Part shown: piece by piece, positions 52,127 through 61,492 of the stretch
Numbering within the stretch: the stretch's first letter is position 1
How the letters are laid out: every line of letters begins with the position of its first letter
Assembly (NCBI GenBank): GCA_023897205.1
Contig: JAHWDD010000002.1
Location: 744,001 to 808,000, forward strand
Reading direction: 5' to 3'
Length of the DNA: 64,000 nucleotides
Origin: Exophiala sp. HKRS030
Taxonomy: Eukaryota > Ascomycota > Eurotiomycetes > Chaetothyriales > Herpotrichiellaceae
Program-made: the position numbers and the translations under genes
Notes under the pieces: generated by a model
Databases searched by the model: none
The model's input: only the letters and a program-made list of their open reading frames with translations
What the model was told of the DNA's origin: nothing

Positions 52127-52604
52127 TTGAGCATGCGGGATCCTCTCAACCTGTCTGCCTTTTGATGACCCCAGCAATAACATATGCTTAGCATTTGATC
52201 TGTCTGGTCTCGTACGACCTCACGATCCTCATTCTACCACAGGAACAACAGCCTTGGAGTTGTATGAATGCCTATTACGGCACGGTGGGTTCTGGCCTGA
52301 TCTTCCCAAATTTCCCCCTACGTTGGGTTCGTACGACATGTTTGCAACACAACACACTCCCTGGTCCACCCCCTTCATTGAGAGGTTCCAAGACTCTGAG
52401 CTGTCAAGATTGACCTCTGCTGAGACGCGTAATGGCCGAGTTTCACATGACATTCATTGCCTCGGACTCACGGTTGGCCGAGCTAGACCCGCATATTCTA
52501 CATACGGACGACAGATAATTGACATGTTTTCTATTTGTGTTCGACCAAGCTTCAGATTGCATCCTGATGAGAGACTTGCAGTCATTAGTATTGATCGTGA
52601 ATGA
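52127..52604 (+). pseudogene. Protein-like open frame without start, possible relic
   Basis: An open frame of about 158 codons has amino-acid use like a real protein (DPHSTTGTTALELYECLLRH, FWPDLPKFPPTLGSYDM) and ends at TGA 52602-52604. It has no suitable ATG at its start and no obvious splice partner. It resembles no family I know. It may be the remaining part of a gene, or chance. Confidence 0.25.
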
Positions 52605-53131
52605 TGTTAATAGCGGCCGAATACGTTGAGCACGATAGCCTGGAGGCCCAATGAGCCAAGATTCTTGCTAGCTAATTTAATTCACAGGCCTTCTCGAGAG
52701 ACTTCATGAGCAAGGGATCCGCCATCCTAGGGTCTGATGTCGAGCTAGGCTTATTGATCGTCAGCCAAGCATACAGAGTACATCCTGCTAAAACACATTC
52801 GCCTCGAATGGCAACAGTGGCAGTAGCGGAAGCAATCACCTTCTCTCCGGGATGGACCACAATACGGAGTACGCAACACTGCATCGATGTTGGACATGCT
52901 CAAGATATCCCCAGCCACACAAAGAACTCGTGGCATGTGTTACCACAACGGCCGAAGGAAGCTGCAGGAGCTTCAGCCAGACACATTTTGGTACGCCATG
53001 GAATGGTACTTTTCTAGCCAGGTCTGCGCTCCTTCGTCTGATGAGATTTCGGAGTGGTGTTCGCCATCAGATAATCGTGCATTCTTGTCACAATCTATGC
53101 TGTGGCCTCGCACCAAGGAACATAAAGGTTC
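52605..53131. other. Intergenic, no gene seen
   Basis: 3' flank of the amidase gene. One TACGGAGTA motif at 52863-52871. Confidence 0.5.
52863..52871 (+). repeat. TACGGAGTA dispersed motif
   Basis: Exact copy, intergenic. Confidence 0.8.
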
Positions 53132-54364
53132 TTATTGCTCGCTGCTCAGAGGAGTAGGATAAATCCCTGTCCAGGTAACCTTGCCTCGTTTTGGATCGAG
53201 GATGCTGGCATAGTGTGTTTGCTCGTTGGTCGTAGGGTACATTGAAACCCACTCAATCACCTCCGATTGTGTTATGCTGGTAAGTCTCTCAGATTCCGCA
53301 GAGTCCAGGCCACCCTTCCGTTTTGATTGCCGTTTAATTTTGCGTACACGTGATCTCCACTTCGCCGAAATGCACTCTAGACGCTCCCGGCTTTCTTCAA
53401 GAAGTTCTTCCAGTCCAATTGCTTTGTGAGAGTGAGAGTCAGTGGTTGCTTTCGCGGCAGGGGTGGCTATCGCAGATTCGGGACGGTGTCGCAGCTCGTC
53501 ATGATTTGTTGCGGCGACGAATGTATCTGAACGTCGGATCAAGCCAGTATCATAGTCTTTCTCAATGACAATAGCTGAGTCGCCATCACAGAGTATAAGG
53601 TACGCTGCTGTCGTGTGGAGAGGGGCCAATACATCTGTTATCTCCGCTAGTGACTTGGCTTGACTGTCGATGTTAGGTTCTGGAACTATATGGCTCCTCA
53701 AGATGCTGGATATCGATTGACGATAACCCAGGAGAACAAGCAGATGGTGGAAATAAAACCTGAAATGTCCTCGTTTGTTGTCGGCGTTGTGTAGAGCTCG
53801 AAAATTGAGCGATATGCTCAAATTTGGACGTACACCCGTCAAGACGCCGACGAAGCCGGCGTAGGATACACTGCTAGCGAGCACTTGCCGAGGATGGGCA
53901 GATTTACTCCGAATAAAATCGAGTTGTACGATGACAGACCGAAGAGGATCCATAGTCCAGTCAAGGGTGCGGAAATGAAGCATTTTGGCCTCGTGTCTGG
54001 GCTGACCAGGCTCCATTGTTTTGACAGCACCAGAAGTGCAACCCATGAGAAGGTCTAGGATTGTGTTGAAAGCGACCAGAAGATAAATAGGAATTTCGAC
54101 CACTTCAGCAATACCACGCAACTCGGCTGTTTCAATGGGGGAATTGAGCCGTCTCAACAGCAATCGAGCGAGACCATTAACCGAGTTATGATAGCGGGAA
54201 GGCAGACCAATGTCTGCTAGCAAGCTGTCGAACAGTCCTGAGAGGCTCTTAATGCGATCTTTGTACTCCGTTGCAAGAGCCTTATACCTCTCTTCCGGTG
54301 GAAGATCTAGATCGATGGTGAACGTTGGCGCCGCAATTGGGGCATTTCCAGTTTCTACAGCCAT
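53132..54364 (-). CDS. NAAA / acid-ceramidase-like amidase
   Basis: Intronless, 410 residues. The N-terminal 100 residues (FTIDLDLPPEERYKALATEY and a helical part) form the segment corresponding to the alpha subunit. Cys109 in LMGCTSGAV is the expected N-terminal nucleophile freed by self-cleavage, as the CTS motif is in acid ceramidase and N-acylethanolamine acid amidase. It is followed by LHFRTLDWTMDPLRSVIVQL and the ASSVSYAGFVGVLTGVRPN segment, both typical of the beta subunit. The substrate should be an N-acyl amide. No signal peptide is visible, unlike the lysosomal animal enzymes. The C-terminal part has a Lys/Arg-rich stretch (RVRKIKRQSKRKGG) that may be a nuclear or RNA/lipid-contact signal. 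The genomic context gives no pathway. Confidence 0.82.
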   Translation of the reverse strand: MAVETGNAPIAAPTFTIDLDLPPEERYKALATEYKDRIKSLSGLFDSLLADIGLPSRYHNSVNGLARLLLRRLNSPIETAELRGIAEVVEIPIYLLVAFNTILDLLMGCTSGAVKTMEPGQPRHEAKMLHFRTLDWTMDPLRSVIVQLDFIRSKSAHPRQVLASSVSYAGFVGVLTGVRPNLSISLNFRALHNADNKRGHFRFYFHHLLVLLGYRQSISSILRSHIVPEPNIDSQAKSLAEITDVLAPLHTTAAYLILCDGDSAIVIEKDYDTGLIRRSDTFVAATNHDELRHRPESAIATPAAKATTDSHSHKAIGLEELLEESRERLECISAKWRSRVRKIKRQSKRKGGLDSAESERLTSITQSEVIEWVSMYPTTNEQTHYASILDPKRGKVTWTGIYPTPLSSEQ

Positions 54365-55389
54365 CTTCCATAGGCTCTCGAGCTTGAGGATCTCGACTTG
54401 TGGATTGATGAAAGGAATGTTCGTTCTGCTTCAGAAGGTGAACGTAAGCGTTGATCCAGAGAGGGTGATCACTTGACTGGACGTTTGTGGCAGCCTATTA
54501 AGACTTAGACACCAAGTGTCCAGAACCAAAAGCCTGGTCAGGTTGGCCAAAAACAACGCGCATAGCATCGGACAGCACGATGGAGTCCGAGCGATTCCTC
54601 CATGCCTGGGAAACTATCGCACAACTTCGAGGGATGTACGAGGTCGAGAAATGTATCTCTCAAGTTTGATAAGATTATTCAAGCGAGGCGTTGGGCTCGG
54701 CACACTTTCCAACTATCATTTCCGCAGCCAACAACATCAACCTCCTTTCTCAGCTGCAGCCAGTCTTGAATCTCAAGGCATTGTAGTTCAGCATGGATCT
54801 GTATTGATTATGTGGCAACTATTGATGCTGTCGTGCCTAAGCTATATGTGTCTAGATTCCTACAGTGTTAGCTGTCCCTTCAGCATCAGCCACTGCTACT
54901 TTCGTATTGTTTCCTGTGGTGATCTGGGCATTTGAGAGATCACTGTTCACCTCCGGTGCACGCCGTATCGATCCTGGAAATGCCGAAGCAGTTAACGCTT
55001 CGTTTGATCGGGGATCATTGAGAATCAATAACTGCGGTGTCAGCGGCAGAGAAGTTGCGATGAGGCTGTAACAGTATCTTGAATTCATCAATGAATCCCG
55101 GGTACCTTTGATATGAGGTATCCGAGGTAAAACAATAGCACGAGACATTGAGCAAAAGAGAGGAGTATCGAATTTCATTCACTGGTCGCTATCAACCGTC
55201 CAACCTCTAAGACTTGTGGGTTTCGATCTCGAATTCATATTCACCGTCCGCGCTTTCCTGGTATTTAAATTGTACCGCACCTTTCAACTCGCTCCAAACA
55301 TTACTTGAGTCTCTTTTCCAGCACCATTTGTTAGTCCTGCCTGGTATCTTTCCTGACTCAAACCCAACAAATCAACATCAACTCCCATC
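54365..55389. other. Divergent intergenic region of 1 kb, no gene seen
   Basis: Contains the promoters of the amidase (minus) and of the Tyr/Pro-rich protein (plus). Short frames only. Confidence 0.5.
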
Positions 55390-56472
55390 ATGTGTTTCGC
55401 CTGCGGTGGCTGGCCCTGGACTCGACATCTGCAACTTGCCGCTGAGCCTGTCAAGCAAGAGTACATCTTCCTCGACGACAACGTTGAATTCTACGAGGAT
55501 CGTCGCACTGTAAGTGACGAGTGAATGAACCACCTGCCTTCCTCGAGTCTTTTGCGTACTATGAACCGGAACCTTCACTCTTTCCTCATCAACCCATCAA
55601 CCCATCTTACCTAGATACCCGACATCTTTACGCCTTTTCTACACCATCAACATCACCGACGACAGTGCGAGACAATGCCGAACTTTTACAATTATCAAGG
55701 CCTCAATCCCTCTGCCCTCAACGGCGCAAGCGCTGCCGGACACTGGGAAGATCCTGCCGACTGGCCACGTACATTTTACTATGTCTCAGCTGCTGACGGA
55801 ACCCAACAGGGCATTCACCCACCAGCACCGGTTTATCAATCGAACCAACCTGCTCAGCCAGCCATGTACTACTTTGCCGTCAGTATACCAGAATTCCCCT
55901 CCCTCCCTTCACCCTGGCTAACTTCCACCCAGGGTAACTCGTCTGCTCCCGCAGGCTACTACGCGAATGGTCTCTACTACGGGACGGCTCCTCCTACAGC
56001 AACATCCGGTTGGCCTTACACCTGTTACCCACTTTCCAATACCCCTGCTGCCAGCCCTTTCTGTGCTACGTACGGCTACTCACCATATTACACAGCACCT
56101 TACCAAATCCCGACCGCCACTGTTGCACCCTGGATGCAGACCTCGGCATCGGCCCAAGCTGCCGCAGCCGTTGCCGCTAACGCAGCTCTTCAACAAATGC
56201 CAAATGCACCTGCCTTCTTTGTTGGAGCCACCACCGCCGAGATGCAGGCCCAGAACACAATCCTCGCTGCCCATCTTGCTGCAACGCAGTCACAACCAAC
56301 CATGCTTGCTCCATACAAACCTGGTTCGAGCCCGCAGTTCTGGTGCAAAGAGTTGGACGGAAGCTGGACACTGAGAGAATACGCCGATACCTTGAAGGGT
56401 GACTTTCCACCAGGCCATTGGGAGCGCCATGGAACAAGCGGCTACTATTACTACGTTCGCCACTCCAGCTAA
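55390..56472 (+). CDS. Tyr/Pro/Ala-rich fungal protein of unknown function
   Basis: Proposed exons 55390-55509, 55615-55878 and 55933-56472, 307 residues. The part from ATG 55675 is open without splicing (265 residues) and is the safest minimum. The first exon (MCFACGGWPWTRHLQLAAEP) is joined by a strong GTAAGT donor and the frame stays open up to 55675. The 54-bp intron at 55879-55932 has GTCAGT, a CTAAC branch and CAG, but its length is a multiple of three without a stop, so it might also be translated. Composition: repeated Tyr, Pro, Gln, Ala and few charges through the middle. The C-terminal 50 residues look folded (FWCKELDGSWTLREY, PGHWERHGTSGYYYYVR), like a tail found in many fungal proteins of unknown role. 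Confidence 0.55.
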
Positions 56473-56809
56473 GCGGAGTCAGAGGCCATGTCTGGGGTAT
56501 TGGATGGGGGAGAACTCAATCACATACAATGTGATATGCAGTCAACGTGCAAAAGAGCGACGGTGACAAGTGCGCTTTCAACCACCACGGGAGAGAGGAC
56601 GATTCGTGCAAATGAATCTTGGTTAGCACGGTTGATATCATTGTTCGCAGAATTGCTAGTCACAGAGCTCAAGCCCAGATACCGCTTCGGTCCAAACATA
56701 ATGAGCCCTTGAGAGAAGTATTTCATATTATTGCTCAGTCAACTCGAGATGATTAAGCCAGAGCTGTCTGCGCTTAACATACCGTTAAGTAATATGTTGT
56801 GACATAAGA
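56473..56809. other. Convergent intergenic region, nothing seen
   Basis: 340 bp between two 3' ends. Confidence 0.5.
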
Positions 56810-57796
56810 TCATTGTTTTACGTGTCCCATGGCGCTCTCCATCCACAACTTCGTGTATAGCTGGTGTAAATAAGCCATAGTTGGCGGCATTGGTTCAGCC
56901 GTCTTGTCCTTGATCTCAGGATCACCCTGATAGAAGATACTCTTGAGCCTGAACTCGGCAAACCCCTTATCAAAGTCCGTAGTTGCACTGATCTCGAATA
57001 ATCCATCACTCGGTCTGTTGGCGTCTGGATTGTTCAACGGTGAGTCTCCACACCGGATGAGTATCGACGTGGGAGTCTTGTCTAGCACGACGAAATGGTC
57101 TGTTATCTCGGTGCCTTTGTCGTAAGTTGAGGATTTGAGGTCTTTAGGATCCCACAGCTGGTGGGCGGTCGTAGTGTTGTTTCGCCATTTCCGTTCCAAG
57201 TATAGTCTTTGAATGGTATATCCTGTTTCCATCAAGAGGGTTAGATCGGTCCCCAAGTTCAGGGTCAAGGAGAAACAAAACTGGTGTCAGAAAAGGTTGA
57301 AAGGTTCAACCCCAGACATCATGCGGCGATTTATGGCACGTGTTCAGTATATATTTTTTTCTCCTTGGATCAACATCCAAGTGGATGTATCGTGATGCCT
57401 TTCGAAGAACAACGCAAAGGGGTCGTTCGTCCAGGATAATCTTCATGCTGCGAAAATGCCGAGGGGATGATGAAAACAGAACATACCAGGACCTCCCCAG
57501 ATTCCTTGACTGAATGCTTCGACCAGTTTGGACCCCCCTTTTTGGGCGTCCTCGACGAGCTCCGGTCGTAGCTTGAACAGTGGCAACCGTCGCACACATT
57601 CATCGTGCGTCGTCGGGTTCTGTAGCGGATTGAACTTCTTGTACCAGCTACTCTGGAACAGTGGCTCTGTAGCTGGGGTGAATTGATCGGCCGGTGTGAA
57701 ATGGCAGTGTTTTGTCCACACGAAAAATGCGCCGACCGATGCAAGGCCAGTTATCGTCAAGCCTTGGAAAGCTTTTGAGATTCGTGAAGGCCCCAT
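56810..57796 (-). CDS. Conserved fungal membrane-anchored protein of unknown function
   Basis: Exons 57796-57487 and 57222-56810, 240 residues; the intron is 264 bp, long for this window. One hydrophobic segment at about 12-28 (LTITGLASVGAFFVW) suits an N-terminal membrane anchor, possibly mitochondrial. Conserved-looking blocks are YKKFNPLQNPTTHDECVRRL, KLVEAFSQGIWGGPGYTIQR across the intron, TYDKGTEITDHFVVLDKTP, ILIRCGDSPLNNP and RPSDGLFEISATTD. I recognise this as a widespread but uncharacterised fungal protein family; the function is not known to me. It is divergent from the Prp45 gene, with 352 bp between starts. Confidence 0.75.
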
Positions 57797-58148
57797 ACTT
57801 GCAGTGAATTTCGAGTTTTATTTTGTATCCAGAGGATTTTGAAGGGGTATAAAGCCTTGGGCCTTGAGGGAAGAGGATTCTTTTTGACCTTTGGAGGGCA
57901 ATCTCGGCTGTTGCACCGTTCACTACCGACACGATCGGAGTTCTACGAGAGACACGGCCCATTGGTGATGCATTTTCCTCGGAGCATTAATAATTCACCG
58001 TACTCTTCGCTGTGTCTCCAACTACGGTGATACAGATATTCCCGTACTACAATTTCGAGATTTGAATGATTTCACAACCGCTGGTCGCAGCGGGACAAGT
58101 TTATTTTCAGACGTCCGTATATCAACTCGTAAACACAGCACCACAGCC
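57797..58148. promoter_or_regulatory. Divergent promoter region
   Basis: 352 bp between the starts of the conserved membrane protein and Prp45; presumably a shared promoter. No distinct motif recognised. Confidence 0.45.
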
Positions 58149-59972
58149 ATGGCTACCGGCCTTTTCGCCTCCTTACCGAAACCCAAGTACACCGGTGAGC
58201 ATGAAGAAGTCCCTCTACATGCCCAGCCGAAGGGTCCTCGAATCGTGGGACCTGGTGTGATCGATGAATCGCAAATTGTTCTGAAGGTCAGTTGTTTTTT
58301 GATCATCGTTCGCCACGACTTCGTACTGACTCGTTTTCTTTTTCTTCCACAGCGTTCTGGACCTCCTCCCTACGGCCAACGATCAGGATGGCGACCTCGT
58401 TCGGCCGAGGATTTCGGCGATGGGGGTGCGTTTCCAGAAGTAGCAGTTGCACAATACCCTCTCGACATGGGACGAAAAGGAACGTCATCGACTTCGAATG
58501 CTCTTGCGATCCAAGTCGACGCAGAAGGCAAGGTCAAATACGACGCACTCGCGAGACGTGGTCACAGTGACAGTCGGATCATACACTCGAGTTTCAAGGA
58601 TTTGATACCGCTTCGACAGCAGGCAGACGCAGGCGACCTGAGTCTTGACAGGCCCAGCCAGGAAGAAGTCCAGGCGACCGCGGACAAGACCAGGCTCGCT
58701 CTGGAGAAATTGGTGTCGGGCGCCGTGGCGGCTCAAAAGCCAAAAAACGTCAAAGGCGTCAACCGAGAAGAAGCTACGTATGTCCGATACACACCTTCAA
58801 ATCAGATGGGCGACAATTCCAAAAAGCATGATTACGTTTTGAAGATAGCCCGACGACAGGAAGATCCAATGGCGCCACCGAAGTTCAAACAGAAGAAGAT
58901 CCCCCGAGGACCACCTAGTCCGCCTCCGCCAGTCATGCATTCGCCACCGCGGAAATTGACGGCAGAAGACCAAGAAGCCTGGAAAATCCCTCCACCGATC
59001 AGCAATTGGAAGAATCCCAAGGGTTATACCGTACCGCTGGACAAGCGGTTGGCTGCCGATGGACGGGGCCTGCAAGATGTTACAATAAGCGATAAACACG
59101 CGCAGTTTGCGGAAGCATTGATGACAGCCGATCGACATGCTCGCGAAGAAGTCAAACTCCGCGCACAGATGCAGCAAAAGCTCGCGGAAAAGGAGAAATT
59201 GGCCAAGGAAGAACACCTGCGGGAAATGGCTCGAAAGGCGAGAGAAGAAAGACAAGCTGCGGCTGGCGGCGGTGGTGGGAGGAGAGATTCGGACTCGAGA
59301 CGACGCTCACGGTCAAGGTCATACTCTGGTTCGTCATATGATTCGCGATCTGATAGTGAGGAAGAGGCTGCCAGGGAACGAGAACGTGCTCGACGAGAAC
59401 GGAGGCAGGAGAATGAACGACAACTGCGACAGAGCAGAATGGGAACAGAGAAACGCATCCAGATGATGGCCAGAGAACAAAACCGTGACATTTCCGAAAA
59501 AGTTGCACTCGGATTGGCCAAGCCTACACAAAACAAGGAGACCATGTACGATTCTAGATTGTTCAACCAGACTTCTGGGTTTGATTCAGGATTCAACGAG
59601 GACCAGGCGTACGACAAGCCCTTGTTTGCGGCTGCGGATGCCATTGACAAAATCTACCGACCCACGGTGAACCAGGAAGAGGATGAAGAAGGCGACGCAG
59701 ATGCGGCGATGGACAAGATTCGAAAGTCCAGCCGGTTTGGCGATCTTGGCAGAGCACCGAAAGAAGGGTTCAAAGGTGCCGACAGGGCAGAACGAGAGAG
59801 TGGTCCTGTGCAGTTTGAAAAGGACAAAGATGACACATTTGGCAACGACAGTTTCATTGGATCCGCTCCAACAGGAAAGCAAGCTGGTGAGGGCAAGAAG
59901 CGATATGGATTGGAAGAGGCCGGTCCAAGTCATAGAGACAGAAAGAGAGCGAGGGTCGACGATGATGATTAA
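58149..59972 (+). CDS. PRP45: Pre-mRNA-splicing factor Prp45 (SNW1/SKIP)
   Basis: Exons 58149-58286 and 58353-59972, 585 residues. The SNW domain is clear, with the name-giving SNW at 263-265 (ISNWKNPKGYTVPLDKRLAA) and the preceding TYVRYTPSNQMG and MAPPKFKQKKIPRGPPSPPP. The N-terminal part has GPPPYGQRSGWRPRSAEDFG. A long Arg/Glu/Lys coiled region contains an RS-like stretch (RRRSRSRSYSGSSYDSRSDS), and the acidic, Lys/Arg-containing end is a nuclear signal. Prp45 is a scaffold of the activated spliceosome, linking Prp19-complex proteins to the catalytic RNA core. The 66-bp intron (GTCAGT...CACAG) is a multiple of three with no stop, so retention would insert 22 residues. Length is normal for fungi. 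Confidence 0.93.
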   Translation: MATGLFASLPKPKYTGEHEEVPLHAQPKGPRIVGPGVIDESQIVLKVSCFLIIVRHDFVLTRFLFLPQRSGPPPYGQRSGWRPRSAEDFGDGGAFPEVAVAQYPLDMGRKGTSSTSNALAIQVDAEGKVKYDALARRGHSDSRIIHSSFKDLIPLRQQADAGDLSLDRPSQEEVQATADKTRLALEKLVSGAVAAQKPKNVKGVNREEATYVRYTPSNQMGDNSKKHDYVLKIARRQEDPMAPPKFKQKKIPRGPPSPPPPVMHSPPRKLTAEDQEAWKIPPPISNWKNPKGYTVPLDKRLAADGRGLQDVTISDKHAQFAEALMTADRHAREEVKLRAQMQQKLAEKEKLAKEEHLREMARKAREERQAAAGGGGGRRDSDSRRRSRSRSYSGSSYDSRSDSEEEAARERERARRERRQENERQLRQSRMGTEKRIQMMAREQNRDISEKVALGLAKPTQNKETMYDSRLFNQTSGFDSGFNEDQAYDKPLFAAADAIDKIYRPTVNQEEDEEGDADAAMDKIRKSSRFGDLGRAPKEGFKGADRAERESGPVQFEKDKDDTFGNDSFIGSAPTGKQAGEGKKRYGLEEAGPSHRDRKRARVDDDD

Positions 59973-60276
59973 AAAAGGCGCAGTACAGTCATGGTTTATT
60001 CAATGGCATATTTTTGCACTGTCCGAAAACGAAAACATTGTCCATTTCTCGCAATGTTTCTGTCTGTCCCTTGTTACATTGTCGTGGTTCTCCATTTTGC
60101 ATCGTATTGATCTGTTCTAGATTTTTCTCTGAAGCTGACGCCACTGGGCAGAGATTCAATATGTCAGTCTTACACTCCATACACCACCATCGATACTGAG
60201 GAGAAAGACGACAGACCATTTCAAGATTTCCGATTGGCTTATAAGCGAATACTTCTCCTCAAATACTCGTTACCTG

Positions 60277-60285
60277 TACGGAGTA
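60277..60285 (+). repeat. TACGGAGTA dispersed motif
   Basis: Exact copy, 110 bp before the methyltransferase start and 6 bp before a TACCTAGGTA palindrome. Confidence 0.8.
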
Positions 60286-60291
60286 CATTCC

Positions 60292-60301
60292 TACCTAGGT
60301 A
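60292..60301. repeat. TACCTAGGTA palindrome
   Basis: Exact 10-bp palindrome in the leader of the methyltransferase gene. Confidence 0.75.
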
Positions 60302-60344
60302 TACACCTTGTCCACCAGGGATTTTACATGTTACCCGTACCCAA

Positions 60345-60362
60345 GCAGCAGCAGCAGCAGCA
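60345..60362 (+). repeat. GCA trinucleotide repeat (6 units)
   Basis: Six GCA units directly before the methyltransferase; the gene's frame is open through it (poly-Ala), so it could be coding only if a non-ATG start were used. Confidence 0.85.
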
Positions 60363-60386
60363 AGCAGCCTTAAAAGAAAAAGATCA

Positions 60387-61277
60387 ATGTCATCACAATC
60401 ACAATACGACGAGATTGGTCTCTCGTACGAATCCCTCAAAGCCCAGCCGGCGGCCCTGGTGGAACGAGCCAACCTCCGGGCCGTCATCACCCCATTGTTG
60501 TTATCATCACCACGACGAGGAGGACGGCCGTCGACACATCCAGATGACCGTGACGATGACGACGAAAAGGAAGAGGTGAGCGTGCTGGACCTGGCGTGCG
60601 GGACGGGTTACTATTCCCGCCTCGTCTTGTCTTGGGGTGCATCGCGAGTGGTCGGCGTCGACATATCATCCGCCATGATCGAGGCGGCGAGGTCACAATC
60701 CGAGGACTCGTCAAGATTGACATTCCTGGTCGGAGACTGTTCTCGACCACTTTCGTTGAAAAACGCATGGTCGGAGAAAGAAGAACGATTCGACATCGTA
60801 CTCGGCGCTTGGTTACTCAACTACGCCTCTTCACCTTCCGATTTGGTGTCCATGTTTGGAAATGTATCCTCCCACCTCAAACCGGGAGGTCACTTTGTCG
60901 GTGTCACGCCTCACCCGGCGACCGACCTGGACTCTTTTGCGGAACTGTTCGACCCTTCCAAAACGAAAAACCGCGACCGGGCAAAGTACGGAGCCACCGT
61001 GGAGTACACCGCAAAACTCCCGGGTGGTCATGGGTATCGGGCCAAAGTCACGGCTCACGTGAAACCGAGAGAGATCTCTTTTGAAAGTTTCCATCTCAAA
61101 AGAGAAGTGTACGAGAATGCCGCGAGGGATGGAGGGCTGGAAGGAGAATTGAAGTGGGTGGATGTTCAACTCCCGAGGACAAACGACGAGAGTAAAACCG
61201 GATACGGTGTCGACTTGGACTTTTGGGAAGGATATCTCGATGCTCCACATTTTGGGATATTGGTTGTTGAAAAGTAG
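60387..61277 (+). CDS. SAM-dependent methyltransferase (class I)
   Basis: Intronless, 296 residues from ATG 60387. The frame is open further upstream (through a GCA repeat) but has no earlier ATG. SAM-binding motif I is VLDLACGTG at 66-74, followed by VVGVDISSAMIEAARSQ (acidic loop), LTFLVGDCSRPL (motif II) and FDIVLGAWLLNYASS (motif III region), then LKPGGHFVGVTPHP. This is the ToxA-type/UbiE-like small-molecule fold common in fungi; the methyl acceptor is unknown. The C-terminal part (FHLKREVYENAARDGGLEG, FWEGYLDAPHFGILVVEK) is the usual substrate-side domain. An acidic, low-complexity insertion (about 44-62, DDRDDDDEKEE) precedes motif I. No targeting signal. Confidence 0.87.
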   Translation: MSSQSQYDEIGLSYESLKAQPAALVERANLRAVITPLLLSSPRRGGRPSTHPDDRDDDDEKEEVSVLDLACGTGYYSRLVLSWGASRVVGVDISSAMIEAARSQSEDSSRLTFLVGDCSRPLSLKNAWSEKEERFDIVLGAWLLNYASSPSDLVSMFGNVSSHLKPGGHFVGVTPHPATDLDSFAELFDPSKTKNRDRAKYGATVEYTAKLPGGHGYRAKVTAHVKPREISFESFHLKREVYENAARDGGLEGELKWVDVQLPRTNDESKTGYGVDLDFWEGYLDAPHFGILVVEK

Positions 61278-61492
61278 TTTGACGCTTCTCTCCTCCAAAA
61301 AAAGAAAAACATTCTGGCTCGACTAACTCGTCGCTACGGGAGTAGATATTCCATAATTCATCAACTGCCTCCACATCATCAAACCATCTTCACATGTTTC
61401 CCCTTTTTTCATATAAGAGGGTTTTCAATCTTCATCTTCATCCTCATCAATCACTACTTACTCACGCCCTCAAAAAAAGGGAGGTAAAAGAA

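Larger units (their letters stand above)
59973..60386. other. Intergenic and leader region with repeats
   Basis: Contains TACGGAGTA (60277-60285), TACCTAGGTA (60292-60301) and a GCA repeat, all upstream of the methyltransferase ATG. Confidence 0.6.
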
